Positions 35,848 through 45,127 of a DNA stretch of 64,000 nt are shown here, in pieces (positions within the stretch are counted from its first letter, which is position 1; each line of letters begins with the position of its first letter). The translations under genes and the position numbers were made by a program. The notes beneath the pieces were generated by a model. It was not told the origin of the DNA, did no database searches, and saw nothing but the letters and a program-made list of their open reading frames with translations. The stretch is from Prescottella equi (GTDB lineage Bacteria; Actinomycetota; Actinomycetes; Mycobacteriales; Mycobacteriaceae). The stretch is taken from assembly GCF_020171745.1 (NCBI RefSeq), contig NZ_JAIVAH010000013.1, positions 248,001-312,000 of the forward strand. The letters run 5' to 3'.

Positions 35848-36885
35848 TCAATTCACGATCAGCACGCCGACCAAGGCGATCGTGGCGACCCACACCGTCG
35901 ACATCGCGGCCAGCGCGAGGGGGCGTGGGCCGACCTTCCTGATGGTGGCGATGTGGACGCCGGTGCCGAGTGCGAACATCGCGGCCGTCAACAGCGCGGT
36001 CTGCGCGACCTTGGCGGCGGAAAGGAAACCGTCGGGGAGCACGCCGGTCGAGCGCAGCGCCGCGCACGCGAGGAACGCGACCACGAACAGCGGCACCAGC
36101 GGCGGCCGGGTGCCGGTGGTCGCCCCGTCGGACCGGCGACGCTGCTGGAGGCCGATCACGGCCATGACCGGAGCGAGCATCACCACGCGGGCGAGCTTCA
36201 CGACTGCCGCGACGGCGAGGGCGCCGCCGCCGAGCGCGCCGCCGGCCGCGATGACCTGGGCGACCTCGTGGATCGATCCGCCCGCCCACATTCCGGCCTC
36301 CGTCTCGTCCATCCCCATGGCCTGCGAGAGCAGCGGGATCGTGGGGATCATCAGGGTGCCGAAGAGCACGACGAGCGCCACCGCGGTGAGGACTTCCTCC
36401 TCCTTGGCGTCGACGACACCGTCCACCGCGGCGGTCGCGGCCGCACCGCAGATCGAGAACCCGCACGCGATCAGCAGACGCTGCGTCCACGACAGCCCGA
36501 GCATGCTGCCCATCGCCATGGTTCCGGTGATGCCGAGGGTGACGATCGCGACGACGACGGCGATCATGCCCCACCCGAGCCCCACGATGTCGCTGAGCAT
36601 CAGCTGCAGCCCCAGCAGGGCGATGCCGACCCTCAGGAGCTTCTTCGACGAGAACGTGAGCCCGGGCCGGATCGTCGCGGGAAGGTGCACGGTGTTGGCG
36701 GCGACGGCGCCGAGCACGATCGCGATCAGCAGTGGGCTGACGGTCGGGAGCAGGCGTCCGATGCCCATCGCGACGGCGGTGGCCACGGCGGCGACCGCGA
36801 CACCCGGCATCAGCGAGGCCGCGGCGGTCCGCGCGCGGTCGGGTGCGGCGGGGACGACGGGCTGCTGGTCGACGCTACTGCTCAT
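35848..36885 (-). CDS. yeiH: YeiH-family putative sulfate/sulfite exporter
   Basis: 345 residues with about ten membrane helices; FSSKKLLRVGIALLGLQL, GFSICGAAATAA and GGSIHEVAQVIAAG are YeiH (UPF0324) signatures. Family members are annotated as putative sulfate exporters and some are tied to sulfonate catabolism or sulfite. ATG 36885 gives the usual length. It is divergent from a LysR gene, the same arrangement as enterobacterial yeiH-yeiE, where YeiE responds to sulfite. Confidence 0.85.
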   Translation of the reverse strand: MSSSVDQQPVVPAAPDRARTAAASLMPGVAVAAVATAVAMGIGRLLPTVSPLLIAIVLGAVAANTVHLPATIRPGLTFSSKKLLRVGIALLGLQLMLSDIVGLGWGMIAVVVAIVTLGITGTMAMGSMLGLSWTQRLLIACGFSICGAAATAAVDGVVDAKEEEVLTAVALVVLFGTLMIPTIPLLSQAMGMDETEAGMWAGGSIHEVAQVIAAGGALGGGALAVAAVVKLARVVMLAPVMAVIGLQQRRRSDGATTGTRPPLVPLFVVAFLACAALRSTGVLPDGFLSAAKVAQTALLTAAMFALGTGVHIATIRKVGPRPLALAAMSTVWVATIALVGVLIVN

Positions 36886-36942
36886 GACTTCCAGATTCCG
36901 GCACTGAACGGTCGTTCGGTAGACGGCAAAACGGCATGACGG

Positions 36943-36959
36943 CATATCGATCGGATATG
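36943..36959. promoter_or_regulatory. Candidate LysR operator in YeiH/LysR divergon
   Basis: CATATC-GATCG-GATATG is a perfect 6-bp inverted repeat in the 102-bp divergent gap between yeiH and its LysR, of the T-N11-A class. Confidence 0.55.
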
Positions 36960-36987
36960 TCAATAGTTCGGCGCATACAATCTGCGA

Positions 36988-37890
36988 ATGCGTCGACGCT
37001 GGCCCGACCTCGATGTCCTGGAACTGCTCGTGGGTGTCGACGACCACGGAAGTCTCAGTGCCGCAAGCAGAAACGCGGGAATAGCGCAGCCCAACGGCAG
37101 CCGCGCGATCAAGCAGCTCGAGCGGCACCTCGGCATGCCGCTATTGGATCGGCGCACCACCGGATCCACGCTCACCCCGCAGGGCACCGTGATCGTGCAC
37201 TGGGCGCGACGCCTGCTCGGTGAGGCGCACCGACTGCTCGACGTCGCAGACGGGCTCCGCGCCGAACGCTCCGCGGAGCTGACCATCGGCGCCAGCATGA
37301 CCGTCGCCGAACACCTGCTCCCCGGCTGGCTCGGCCGCTTCCGGAGCCTCGACACCGACGTCACCATCCACCTCCAGGTGCTCAACTCCACCCAGGTGTT
37401 CGAGCGGCTCGAGTCGGGTGCGTGCGACGTCGGATTCGTCGAATCACCGACGCTGCCGCGCGGCCTGAACAGCGTCACCGTCGCGCGGGACAAGCTCGTC
37501 GTGGTCGTGCATCCGGCACATCCGTGGACGCGGCGCCGCAAGCCGATCACCGTGGCCGAGCTGGCGCAGACGCCCCTCGTGGTCCGCGAACCCGGCTCGG
37601 GCACCCGGACCACCCTCGACGTCGCCCTGCAGGATCTGCCGTGCACGCCGCCGCTGCTCGAACTCGGCAGTGCCGCGGCCATCCGCACCAGCATCATCGC
37701 GGGCGTCGGTCCCGCGGTGATGAGCACCCTCGCGATCGCCGATCAGGTGGCCGCGGGCGAGCTGAAGGTCGTCGACGTCGACGGGCTCGTCCTCGAACGC
37801 AGCCTGCGCGCGGTGTGGCGCGGAGGGCGTCAGCTGTCCGGTCCGGCCGGCGACCTGGTGCGCATGGTGCGCCGCACCGCCGTCGGCTAG
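36988..37890 (+). CDS. LysR-family regulator paired with YeiH (YeiE-like)
   Basis: 300 residues: HTH SLSAASRNAGIAQPNGSRAIKQ and an effector domain with IGASMTVAEHLLPGWLGRF and REPGSGTRTTLDVAL. These blocks parallel those of the LysR at 34943. Divergence from yeiH implies control of sulfate/sulfite export, by analogy to YeiE. The predicted operator lies 29 bp before the ATG. Confidence 0.87.
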   Translation: MRRRWPDLDVLELLVGVDDHGSLSAASRNAGIAQPNGSRAIKQLERHLGMPLLDRRTTGSTLTPQGTVIVHWARRLLGEAHRLLDVADGLRAERSAELTIGASMTVAEHLLPGWLGRFRSLDTDVTIHLQVLNSTQVFERLESGACDVGFVESPTLPRGLNSVTVARDKLVVVVHPAHPWTRRRKPITVAELAQTPLVVREPGSGTRTTLDVALQDLPCTPPLLELGSAAAIRTSIIAGVGPAVMSTLAIADQVAAGELKVVDVDGLVLERSLRAVWRGGRQLSGPAGDLVRMVRRTAVG

Positions 37891-37901
37891 ATGCCTCCCG
37901 G

Positions 37902-38366
37902 CTAGACGCCTCCGCTGAAGCCGTGCTGGCGCCAGGCCTCGTACGTGACGACGGCCGCCGCATTGGACAGGTTCAGCGACCGCCGGCCCGGCACCATCGG
38001 GATGCGCACCTGTTCGGTGACATGCGGGTCGTCGAGGACCTCCTGCGACAGCCCGGTCGGCTCGGGGCCGAACAACAGGACGTCACCCGGCCGGTAGGCG
38101 AGGTCCGCGTACGACGTCGACGCGTGCGCGGTGAACGCGAAGACCCGGTCGGGTCGCAGCGCGGCCCACGCGGCCTCGAGGTTCTCGTGCACCGTGACCG
38201 ACGCGAGGTCGTGGTAGTCGAGGCCTGCGCGCCGCAGCTTGGGCTCGGACAGGTCGAACCCGAGCGGGCCGACGAGGTGCAGTTCGCAGCCCGTGCCGGC
38301 GACCATGCGGATCGCGTTTCCCGTGTTGGGTGGGATGCGGGGCTCGTGGAACATCACTCGGAACAC
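37902..38366 (-). CDS. trmL: tRNA (cytidine/uridine-34 2'-O)-methyltransferase
   Basis: 154 residues, SPOUT-fold knot methyltransferase. Motifs FHEPRIPPNTGNAIR, LLFGPEPTGL and IPMVPGRRSLNLSNAAAVVTYEA are diagnostic of TrmL, which methylates the wobble ribose of tRNA-Leu. I chose the GTG at 38366 because it gives the usual length; an in-frame start at 38456 would add 30 non-homologous-looking residues. No good Shine-Dalgarno is seen. Mtb Rv3366 (spoU) is the syntenic equivalent. Confidence 0.85.
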   Translation of the reverse strand: MFRVMFHEPRIPPNTGNAIRMVAGTGCELHLVGPLGFDLSEPKLRRAGLDYHDLASVTVHENLEAAWAALRPDRVFAFTAHASTSYADLAYRPGDVLLFGPEPTGLSQEVLDDPHVTEQVRIPMVPGRRSLNLSNAAAVVTYEAWRQHGFSGGV

Positions 38367-38445
38367 GACGTTCAGCTTGCCAGGCGCGGACGGCGCGCCG
38401 CCGGGCGGATCGCACCGGTCGAAATTGTCGGTGGGCGAGGGCAGC

Positions 38446-39063
38446 ATGGGACACATGACCGGAGAAATCGTCGAGATCGTGGGGGAGGACTTCTCCGATG
38501 CCCGCTTGACCGGGGAGAAGTGGAGTCGGCAGCACTACACCGCGTGCTCGTTCCGCGATGCCGACCTGTCCGAGTTGAACACCGAGTACGTGGTCTTCAC
38601 CGAATGCGACTTCACCGGTGCCGATCTCACCGACTCGCACCACCACGGCAGTGCGTTCCGGTCGTGCATGTTCGCGCGGACCACGATGTGGCACAGCAGC
38701 TTCCGTAGCTGCAGCATGCTCGGATCGATCTTCGTCGACTGTCAGATGCGGCCCCTGGTGCTCGAGGAGGTCGATTTCACGCTGGTATCGATGGGCGGTG
38801 CGGACCTGCGGGGGCTGGACTTCACGGACTGCCGCTTCCGGGAGGCCAACCTGGTGCAGGCCGATCTGCGCGGCGCCGTGCTGCGCTCGGTGAACCTGTC
38901 GGGAGCGCGGGTCGAGGCCATCCGGCTCGAGGGCGCCGATCTGCGCGGTGCACACGTCGATCCCGGGCTGTGGACCGCCGCGAAACTCGACAAGACGCAG
39001 GTCGAGCTGACGCAGGCGGTCGCCTACGCGGTCGCGCACGGGCTGACCGTCGAACCGTGGTGA
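38446..39063 (+). CDS. mfpA: MfpA-like pentapeptide-repeat DNA-gyrase inhibitor
   Basis: 205 residues forming a right-handed quadrilateral helix of A(D/N)LxX repeats, interrupted in the middle as in MfpA. The blocks HHHGSAFRSCMF, TTMWHSSFRSCSMLGS and VDFTLVSMGGADLRG align closely with mycobacterial MfpA, a B-DNA mimic that binds gyrase and lowers fluoroquinolone susceptibility. The C-terminal AVAYAVAHGL is the dimer helix. ATG 38455 is an alternative start. Synteny with Mtb Rv3361c supports the call. Confidence 0.85.
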   Translation: MGHMTGEIVEIVGEDFSDARLTGEKWSRQHYTACSFRDADLSELNTEYVVFTECDFTGADLTDSHHHGSAFRSCMFARTTMWHSSFRSCSMLGSIFVDCQMRPLVLEEVDFTLVSMGGADLRGLDFTDCRFREANLVQADLRGAVLRSVNLSGARVEAIRLEGADLRGAHVDPGLWTAAKLDKTQVELTQAVAYAVAHGLTVEPW

Positions 39064-39072
39064 AGCTGCCGG

Positions 39073-39579
39073 TCAGCGCACGAGTTCGTGCGCCAGCAGG
39101 TCCATCAGGAGCCCGTCGCGCCACACACCGTCGGCGCCCCGGCAGTACTCGCGCATGACGCCGACCTCACGGAACCCCACCTTGCGGTAGCACGCGATCG
39201 CCGCCGCGTTCGCGGACTCGGGGTCGATGACGATCCGGTGGAAGCCGAGGTCGTCGACGAGGTGCGTGCACAGCGTCCGGACCGCTTCGGTTCCCAGACC
39301 CTGCCCGTGCACGGCGCCGTCGAGGAACAGGTCCAGACCGGCGTGCCGGAACTCGGGGTCGGACTCCTGGTACCACTGCGCGAAGCCCACGACACGGTCG
39401 CCGAGGAACACCGTGTACGCGACGGTGCCGGGCTCGGTGGTCGGCCAGTCCGCGTCCGGTTCCTTCCACCATCGGCTCACCTCGGGGAGCCGATGGATCT
39501 CGCGCAGTCGCTCGTGGTGGGATGGCTGGACGGGGGTCAACAGGACACGTGGACCGCGAAGATCCGGAGCCGGTGACAT
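39073..39579 (-). CDS. GNAT acetyltransferase, AAC(6')-like
   Basis: 168 residues. The acetyl-CoA site HGQGLGTEAVRTLCTHL and the motif B sequence RIVIDPESANAAAIACYRKVGF are typical GNAT; the N-terminal REIHRLPEVSRWW and QWYQESDPEF regions recall aminoglycoside 6'-N-acetyltransferases. Substrate is unproven and could be another amine. It is convergent with mfpA and divergent from folD. Confidence 0.78.
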   Translation of the reverse strand: MSPAPDLRGPRVLLTPVQPSHHERLREIHRLPEVSRWWKEPDADWPTTEPGTVAYTVFLGDRVVGFAQWYQESDPEFRHAGLDLFLDGAVHGQGLGTEAVRTLCTHLVDDLGFHRIVIDPESANAAAIACYRKVGFREVGVMREYCRGADGVWRDGLLMDLLAHELVR

Positions 39580-39601
39580 CCAGCGACCCTAGCCTGGAAC
39601 A

Positions 39602-40471
39602 ATGGTCGCCGTGACTGCAACGATCCTGGATGGCAAAGCAACCCGCGACGAGATTTTCACCGACCTCGAGGCCAGGGTGGCAGCCCTGAAGGAGAAGGGC
39701 ATCACGCCCGGACTGGGCACGATCCTCGTCGGCGAGGATCCCGGTTCCGCATCCTATGTGCGCGGCAAGCACAACGACTGCGCGAAGGTGGGCATCACCT
39801 CGATCCGCCGCGACCTGCCGGCCGACATCACGCAGGAAGAGCTCGAGGCCACGATCGACGAGCTCAACGCCAACCCCGAGTGCACCGGCTACATCGTGCA
39901 GCTTCCGCTGCCCAAGCATCTCGACGAGAACGCCGCCCTCGAGCGCATCGACCCCGAAAAGGACGCCGACGGCCTGCACCCGGTGAACCTGGGCCGCCTG
40001 GTCCTCGGCAAGGAGGCGACGCTGCCGTGCACCCCGCGCGGCGTCGTGCACCTGCTGCGCCGCTACGAGGTGCCGATCGACGGCGCCCACGTCACGGTCG
40101 TCGGCCGCGGCGTCACGATCGGCCGCCCCATCGGGCTGCTGCTCACGCGCCGCTCGGAGAACGCGACGGTCACGCTGTGCCACACCGGCACCAAGGATCT
40201 CGCCGCCGAGGTGCGCCGCGCCGACATCGTCGTCGCCGCAGCCGGCGTCGCCGGGCTGATCACCGCCGACATGGTCAAGCCGGGTGCCGCGGTTCTCGAC
40301 GTGGGCGTCAGCCGCACCGCCGACGGACTGCGCGGTGACGTCGCCGACGACGTCCGCGAGGTCGCCGGCTTCATCTCGCCGAACCCCGGTGGCGTCGGAC
40401 CGCTCACGCGTGCCTTCCTGCTCAGCAACGTCGTGGAGCGGGCCGAGCAGCTCGCCGGTCAGTCCGACTAG
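39602..40471 (+). CDS. folD: Methylenetetrahydrofolate dehydrogenase/cyclohydrolase
   Basis: 289 residues. Folate-site motifs [20 protein letters not shown] (catalytic Tyr and Lys follow) and [14 protein letters not shown], then the NADP-binding [13 protein letters not shown] and the C-terminal [10 protein letters not shown]. FolD interconverts 5,10-methylene-, methenyl- and 10-formyl-THF. ATG 39602 and GTG 39611 are both possible starts; the very short leader suggests a leaderless or nearly leaderless mRNA. DUF3017 follows. Confidence 0.95.
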   Translation: MVAVTATILDGKATRDEIFTDLEARVAALKEKGITPGLGTILVGEDPGSASYVRGKHNDCAKVGITSIRRDLPADITQEELEATIDELNANPECTGYIVQLPLPKHLDENAALERIDPEKDADGLHPVNLGRLVLGKEATLPCTPRGVVHLLRRYEVPIDGAHVTVVGRGVTIGRPIGLLLTRRSENATVTLCHTGTKDLAAEVRRADIVVAAAGVAGLITADMVKPGAAVLDVGVSRTADGLRGDVADDVREVAGFISPNPGGVGPLTRAFLLSNVVERAEQLAGQSD

Positions 40472-40480
40472 GCATTGTCC

Positions 40481-40756
40481 GTGACGCAGTTCGTGCGCAG
40501 GAATTGGCCGTTGCTCGCCGTCCTCCTCGTGGTGGCGGCGGCCTTCGTGCTGGTTCTCGCCGACCGCTGGCGACGTGGCGCCCTCGTTCTCGGGGGCGCC
40601 ATGGTGCTGGCGGCATTGCTGCGTGCAGCGCTGTCGTCCGACCGGGTCGGGCTGCTCGCCGTGCGTGGCAAGGGATTCGACGTGGCGGCGATGGCGCTCG
40701 TCGGCGCCACGATCATCGCGCTGGCGGCGTCGATCGACCCGCTCGGGACCGACTGA
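40481..40756 (+). CDS. DUF3017 small membrane protein
   Basis: 91 residues with three hydrophobic helices (LLAVLLVVAAAFVLVLA, LVLGGAMVLAALLRAAL, VAAMALVGATIIALAAS). DUF3017 proteins typically follow folD in actinobacteria; function unknown. GTG 40481 is 10 bp after the folD stop; TTG 40475 is an alternative. Confidence 0.8.
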   Translation: MTQFVRRNWPLLAVLLVVAAAFVLVLADRWRRGALVLGGAMVLAALLRAALSSDRVGLLAVRGKGFDVAAMALVGATIIALAASIDPLGTD

Positions 40757-40786
40757 CGCGCTGACCGGACTTCCGGGAGTTCGTGC

Positions 40787-41932
40787 TCAGCCCCGGCGGG
40801 CAGCGCGCGCCAGTTCCATCGTCTCCTTCAGGAGTTCGGCGACCGCGTCCGCCTCGGTGAGGAAGCCGTCGTGGCCGTCCTTCGAAACCAGGACCCGCAA
40901 CCGGTCGCTGCCGGCGAGCCCGTCCGCGAGTTCCTGCTGCAGGCGCAGCGGATACAGCCGGTCGGAGTCGACGCCGCCCACGATCACCGGCACGTTCGTC
41001 GACGCCAGCGCCGCAGCGACGCCGCCGCGGCCACGGCCGACATCGTGCCGGTTCATGGCCTCGGTCAGCAGTACGTACGTGGCGGGATCGAAGCGGGCGA
41101 CCAGTTTCTCGGCCTGATGGTCGAGGTAGCTCTGGACCGCGTAACGGCCACCGTCCCAGGGGTTCTCGTCGTTCTGCGCGTCGTTGGAGAAGCGGGAATC
41201 GAGTTCGGCTTCGGTGCGGTAGGTCAGGTGCGCGATCCGGCGGGCCAGTCCCAGACCGTTCCGCGGGATCCGTCCGGTGCCGTGGTAGTCGCCACCCTGC
41301 CATTCGGGGTCGCTCGTGACGGCGGCGATCTGGGTGGTCTGGGTGCCGATCTGATCGGCGGTGGCGCGCGCGCCGACGGCGAGGACCAGAGCCGAGTCGA
41401 CCCGATCGGGGTGACCGACGATCCACTCGAGCGTCCGCATGCCGCCCATCGACCCGCCCACGACAGACGAGAAGCGATCGATGCCGAGCACGTCGGCGAG
41501 GGCCACCTCGGCGGCCACCTGGTCGCGGATGGAGATCTCGGGGAAGCGCGAACCCCACACCGTGCCGTCGGCGGCGATGGAACCGGGGCCCGTCGTGCCG
41601 CGGCAGCCACCGAGCACGTTGGTGGCGATCACGCACCACTCGTTCGTGTCGATCGGGGCGCCCGGGCCGACCATACCGTCCCACCAGCCTGGGGAGGGGT
41701 GCTCGGCGTCCGCCGGTCCCGTGACGTGCGAGTCGCCGGTCAGGGCGTGCTCGACGAGGATCACGTTGTCCCGGTCGGTCGCCAGCTCACCCCACCGCTG
41801 GACGGCGAGCGTGACGTCGGGGAGAACCACACCGCTCTCGAGCTCGAGCGAGCCGATGTGGACAAAGCACAACTGCCCGTCCGGCGGGGGGAACCCCGCC
41901 GGACGGGCGTTGCGAACGGAGCTGACGGTCAA
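40787..41932 (-). CDS. metX: Homoserine O-acetyltransferase
   Basis: 381 residues, alpha/beta hydrolase-fold acyltransferase. [12 protein letters not shown], nucleophile elbow GGSMGG and the C-terminal [10 protein letters not shown] (catalytic Asp/His region) are present. It makes O-acetylhomoserine for MetY. Its start overlaps the metY stop by 4 bp (ATGA), so translation is coupled and it shares the metY riboswitch. Confidence 0.94.
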   Translation of the reverse strand: MTVSSVRNARPAGFPPPDGQLCFVHIGSLELESGVVLPDVTLAVQRWGELATDRDNVILVEHALTGDSHVTGPADAEHPSPGWWDGMVGPGAPIDTNEWCVIATNVLGGCRGTTGPGSIAADGTVWGSRFPEISIRDQVAAEVALADVLGIDRFSSVVGGSMGGMRTLEWIVGHPDRVDSALVLAVGARATADQIGTQTTQIAAVTSDPEWQGGDYHGTGRIPRNGLGLARRIAHLTYRTEAELDSRFSNDAQNDENPWDGGRYAVQSYLDHQAEKLVARFDPATYVLLTEAMNRHDVGRGRGGVAAALASTNVPVIVGGVDSDRLYPLRLQQELADGLAGSDRLRVLVSKDGHDGFLTEADAVAELLKETMELARAARRG

Positions 41933-43239
41933 GATGCGGCCGCCGCGAAGCCGGCGTCGAGGTCGGCGAGGATGTCGTCGATGCCTTCGATGCCGACTGC
42001 GAGTCGGACCAGTCCCGGGGTGACGCCCGACGCGAGCTGCTCCTCGGGGGTGAGCTGCGAGTGGGTGGTCGACGCCGGGTGGATCACCAGCGAGCGCACG
42101 TCACCGATGTTGGCGACGTGGCTGTGCAGGGTCAGCGCGTTGACGAACTTCTTGCCGGCTTCGACGCCACCGGCCAGCTCGAACGCGACGATCGCGCCGG
42201 TGCCGCGCGGGGCGATCGTCTTGGCGCGCTCGTGCCACGGCGACGAGGGCAGACCGGCGTAGTTCACCGACGAGACCTCCGGGCGGGCCTCGAGGTACTC
42301 GGCGACGGCCTTGGCGTTGGCCACGTGCCGCTCCATGCGCAGGCTCAGCGTCTCGATGCCCTGCGAGATGAGGAACGCGTTGAACGGCGAGACGGCCGAA
42401 CCCAGGTCGCGCAGTAGCTGCACGCGAGCCTTGAGCGCGAACGCCGGTGCGCCCAGGTCCGCGTAGACGACGCCGTGGTAGCTGGGGTCGGCGGTCGTGA
42501 AGTTGGTGTGCCGGCCCTGCGTCCAGTCGAACTTGCCGCTGTCGACGATCACGCCGGCGACCGCGGTGCCGTGGCCGCCGAGGTACTTGGTGGCCGAGTG
42601 GACGACGATGTCGGCGCCGTGCTCGAACGGACGGATCAGGTACGGGCTCGCCACGGTGTTGTCGACGATCAGCGGGATGCCGTTCTCGTGCGCGACCTTC
42701 GAGATCCCCGGGATGTCGAGGATGTCGTTGCGCGGGTTGGAGATCGACTCGCCGTAGAACGCCTTGGTGTTCGGGCGGATCGCGGCGCGCCACTGCTCGA
42801 TGTCGTCGGGATCCTCGACGAACGAGACCTCGATGCCCAGCTTGCGCAGCGAGTAGTGGAACAGGTTGTACGTGCCGCCGTACAGGCGCGGGCTCGACAC
42901 GATGTGGTCGCCGGCCTCGGCGAGGTTGAGGATCGCGAACGTCTCGGCGGCCTGGCCGGAGGCGAGCAGCAGAGCGGCGACGCCACCCTCGAGTGCGGCG
43001 ATGCGCTGCTCGACGGCGTCCTGCGTCGGGTTCATGATGCGGGTGTAGATGTTGCCGGGCTCGGCCAGACCGAACAGCGCCGCGGCGTGATCGGTGCTGT
43101 CGAACGTGTACGACGTGGTCTGGTAGATCGGCAGTGCGCGGGCGTTGGTGGCTCCGTCGGGCGACTGTCCGGCGTGGACCTGCTTGGTCTCGAAGCTCCA
43201 GTTCGCCGTCGGGTCGACTGCGTCCGTGATTTCGGTCAT
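41929..43239 (-). CDS. metY: O-acetylhomoserine sulfhydrylase
   Basis: 436-residue PLP enzyme of the Cys/Met metabolism family. [19 protein letters not shown], the PLP lysine in [13 protein letters not shown] and the C-terminal [18 protein letters not shown] are diagnostic. It condenses O-acetylhomoserine with sulfide to homocysteine. ATG 43239 follows CTGGAG. The 260-nt leader contains a SAM-IV riboswitch and a small upstream ORF, so both SAM and possibly cysteine influence expression. Confidence 0.94.
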   Translation of the reverse strand: MTEITDAVDPTANWSFETKQVHAGQSPDGATNARALPIYQTTSYTFDSTDHAAALFGLAEPGNIYTRIMNPTQDAVEQRIAALEGGVAALLLASGQAAETFAILNLAEAGDHIVSSPRLYGGTYNLFHYSLRKLGIEVSFVEDPDDIEQWRAAIRPNTKAFYGESISNPRNDILDIPGISKVAHENGIPLIVDNTVASPYLIRPFEHGADIVVHSATKYLGGHGTAVAGVIVDSGKFDWTQGRHTNFTTADPSYHGVVYADLGAPAFALKARVQLLRDLGSAVSPFNAFLISQGIETLSLRMERHVANAKAVAEYLEARPEVSSVNYAGLPSSPWHERAKTIAPRGTGAIVAFELAGGVEAGKKFVNALTLHSHVANIGDVRSLVIHPASTTHSQLTPEEQLASGVTPGLVRLAVGIEGIDDILADLDAGFAAAAS

Positions 43240-43312
43240 GAGTCGTTCTACTCCAGGGTGTCAAGTCTGCAGATGAGGTTGGCGCAGCAGAGTCTGCGCG
43301 CCTGGGGACCGG

Positions 43313-43333
43313 CTACTCGCGACAACTACACAT
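43313..43333 (-). CDS. Putative Cys-containing leader peptide (uORF) of metY
   Basis: ATG TGT AGT TGT CGC GAG TAG encodes MCSCRE. A strong GGAGG lies 6 bp upstream (43340-43344 complement). An in-frame ATG further up would give a 13-residue form. Downstream, 43281-43302 can fold into a hairpin (GGCGCAG/CTGCGC). Cys codons beside a stop and near a hairpin suggest cysteine-dependent attenuation, as known for actinobacterial Cys-rich leader peptides. Confidence 0.5.
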   Translation of the reverse strand: MCSCRE

Positions 43334-43366
43334 GAAGAACCTCCGGTGGGGCATGGCCCGGTCAGT

Positions 43367-43498
43367 GGGTCCGTCCCAGCGGACCCGCGCTTGTCTCCCG
43401 GCTCGAGTCGGAAGACCTGGTCATCACCCGGGGCACCCCACCGCGGTTGGAGGGTTGCCGGCCAGCGAGCCGGGGCTTGACGCTGACACTCATGACCT
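43367..43498 (-). promoter_or_regulatory. SAM-IV riboswitch
   Basis: The minus-strand RNA matches the SAM-IV consensus: GGUCAUGAG at its 5' end, AGCGUCAAGCCCCGGCU, GGCCGGCAACCCUCC, GCGGUGGGGUGCCCCGGGUG and a closing AUGACC. P1 pairs 43492-43497 with 43419-43424. A 3' hairpin (GGGTCC-n8-GGACCC, 43367-43386) follows the core. SAM-IV elements typically sit before actinobacterial metY/metX. Confidence 0.88.
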
Positions 43499-43505
43499 GG
43501 CCGTG

Positions 43506-43511
43506 ATCTTA
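43506..43511 (-). promoter_or_regulatory. -10 element of the metY transcript
   Basis: TAAGAT on the minus strand ends 8 bp before the 5' end of the riboswitch (43498), giving a start site right at the aptamer. The -35 is weak. Confidence 0.5.
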
Positions 43512-43696
43512 GCGGCAGAAACGGGCACACGGAAAGGAGGGGGCAGAACTTTCAGCCCGAGGGGTGGCGAACTCTGCAAAGTTACCGGTAAGTAGGTGTC
43601 TCGAGTCAGGGGGCATGGTTGCGCTCCGAAGCAATAGCAGTACGCTCGTCATGTTTGGGTCGTCCCTGCCGAGGGGGATCCGAACCGTCTACGTTT

Positions 43697-43702
43697 GATA
43701 AT
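43697..43702 (+). promoter_or_regulatory. Candidate -10 element for icd
   Basis: GATAAT, about 96 bp upstream of the icd ATG. No clear -35. The rest of 43512-43696 holds no gene I can support. Confidence 0.4.
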
Positions 43703-43798
43703 TGAACCGTTGGCGGGTCCACTCACAAAGTGGCCCGTGCACCCCCAGTACCCAGGGAACGGAACCAGGGACACTTCCTAGGAGGACGCGAAGCCCCC

Positions 43799-45016
43799 AT
43801 GTCCAAGATCAAGGTCGAAGGCAAGGTCGTCGAACTCGACGGCGACGAGATGACGCGCATCATCTGGCAGTTCATCAAAGACAAGCTGATCCATCCCTAC
43901 CTGGATGTCGATCTCGAGTACTACGACCTGGGGATCGAGCATCGCGATGCCACCGACGACCAGGTCACCATCGACGCCGCGGAAGCGATCAAGAAGCACG
44001 GCGTCGGCGTCAAGTGCGCCACGATCACCCCGGACGAGGCTCGGGTCGAGGAATTCGGCCTGAAGAAGATGTGGCGTTCGCCGAACGGCACCATCCGTAA
44101 CATCCTGGGCGGCACGATCTTCCGCGCGCCCATCCTGATCTCGAACGTCCCGCGCCTGGTCCCCGGTTGGACCAAGCCGGTGATCGTCGGCCGTCACGCC
44201 TTCGGTGACCAGTACCGCGCCACCGACTTCAAGGCTCCCGGCGCCGGCACCGTCACCATCACCTACACCCCGGACGACGGCTCCGAGCCGATCCAGCACG
44301 AGGTGTGCCGCCTGCCCGAGGACGGCGGCGTGGTCATGGGTATGTACAACTACAAGAAGTCCATCCAGGACTTCGCCCGCGCCTCGCTCGCGTACGGCCT
44401 GCAGCAGAACTACCCGGTGTACCTCTCCACGAAGAACACCATCCTCAAGGCCTACGACGGCATGTTCAAGGACGAGTTCCAGAACATCTACGAGACCGAG
44501 TTCAAGGCCGAGTTCGACGCCGCGGGTCTGCACTACGAGCACCGCCTCATCGACGACATGGTCGCCTCCTCGCTCAAGTGGGAGGGTGGCTACGTCTGGG
44601 CCTGCAAGAACTACGACGGTGACGTCCAGTCCGACACCGTTGCGCAGGGCTACGGCTCGCTGGGTCTGATGACCTCCGTGCTGATGACGCCGGACGGACG
44701 CACGGTCGAGGCGGAGGCCGCACACGGCACCGTCACGCGCCACTACCGCCAGCACCAGCAGGGCAAGCCGACGTCGACCAACCCGATCGCGTCGATCTTC
44801 GCCTGGACCCGGGGCCTCGAGCACCGCGGCAAGCTGGACAACAACCCGGAGCTGATCGACTTCGCTCAGCAGCTCGAGGACGTCGTCATCAAGACCGTCG
44901 AGAACGGCCAGATGACCAAGGACCTCGCACTGCTGGTCGGCCCGGACCAGGCATGGCAGACTACCGAGGAGTTCCTCGCGACCCTCGACGAGAACCTGCA
45001 GAAGGCACGCGCGTAA
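43799..45016 (+). CDS. icd: NADP-dependent isocitrate dehydrogenase (homodimeric)
   Basis: 405 residues, the eukaryotic-like homodimeric class (Mtb Icd1). [30 protein letters not shown], the catalytic-site [20 protein letters not shown] split across blocks, and [13 protein letters not shown] are visible. It decarboxylates isocitrate to 2-oxoglutarate making NADPH in the TCA cycle. AGGAGG lies before ATG 43799. Divergent from metY, as in mycobacteria. Confidence 0.94.
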   Translation: MSKIKVEGKVVELDGDEMTRIIWQFIKDKLIHPYLDVDLEYYDLGIEHRDATDDQVTIDAAEAIKKHGVGVKCATITPDEARVEEFGLKKMWRSPNGTIRNILGGTIFRAPILISNVPRLVPGWTKPVIVGRHAFGDQYRATDFKAPGAGTVTITYTPDDGSEPIQHEVCRLPEDGGVVMGMYNYKKSIQDFARASLAYGLQQNYPVYLSTKNTILKAYDGMFKDEFQNIYETEFKAEFDAAGLHYEHRLIDDMVASSLKWEGGYVWACKNYDGDVQSDTVAQGYGSLGLMTSVLMTPDGRTVEAEAAHGTVTRHYRQHQQGKPTSTNPIASIFAWTRGLEHRGKLDNNPELIDFAQQLEDVVIKTVENGQMTKDLALLVGPDQAWQTTEEFLATLDENLQKARA

Positions 45017-45033
45017 TCGCGTAACCCTTCACC

Positions 45034-45070
45034 GAAACGGGACGTTCCCTTCATGGGAACGTCCCGTTTC
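45034..45070 (+). terminator. Rho-independent terminator of icd
   Basis: A 16-bp perfect stem (GAAACGGGACGTTCCC and its complement) with a 5-base loop, 18 bp after the icd stop. It also rules out an ATG at 45053 as the start of the next gene. Confidence 0.85.
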
Positions 45071-45127
45071 CATTTCCCCACTACCGTCGGACGTCTCGTT
45101 CGCACCGTCCCCGGAAGGCTCCACTTC

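Noticed and set aside
43540-43600. RamB-like AACTTT/AAAGTT sequences upstream of metY and icd
   Set aside because: Spacing and flanks do not match a box I can state with confidence.
45053-45127. ATG 45053 as start of the MFS transporter
   Set aside because: It lies inside the loop and stem of the icd terminator, so it would rarely be transcribed from icd and would add non-family residues.
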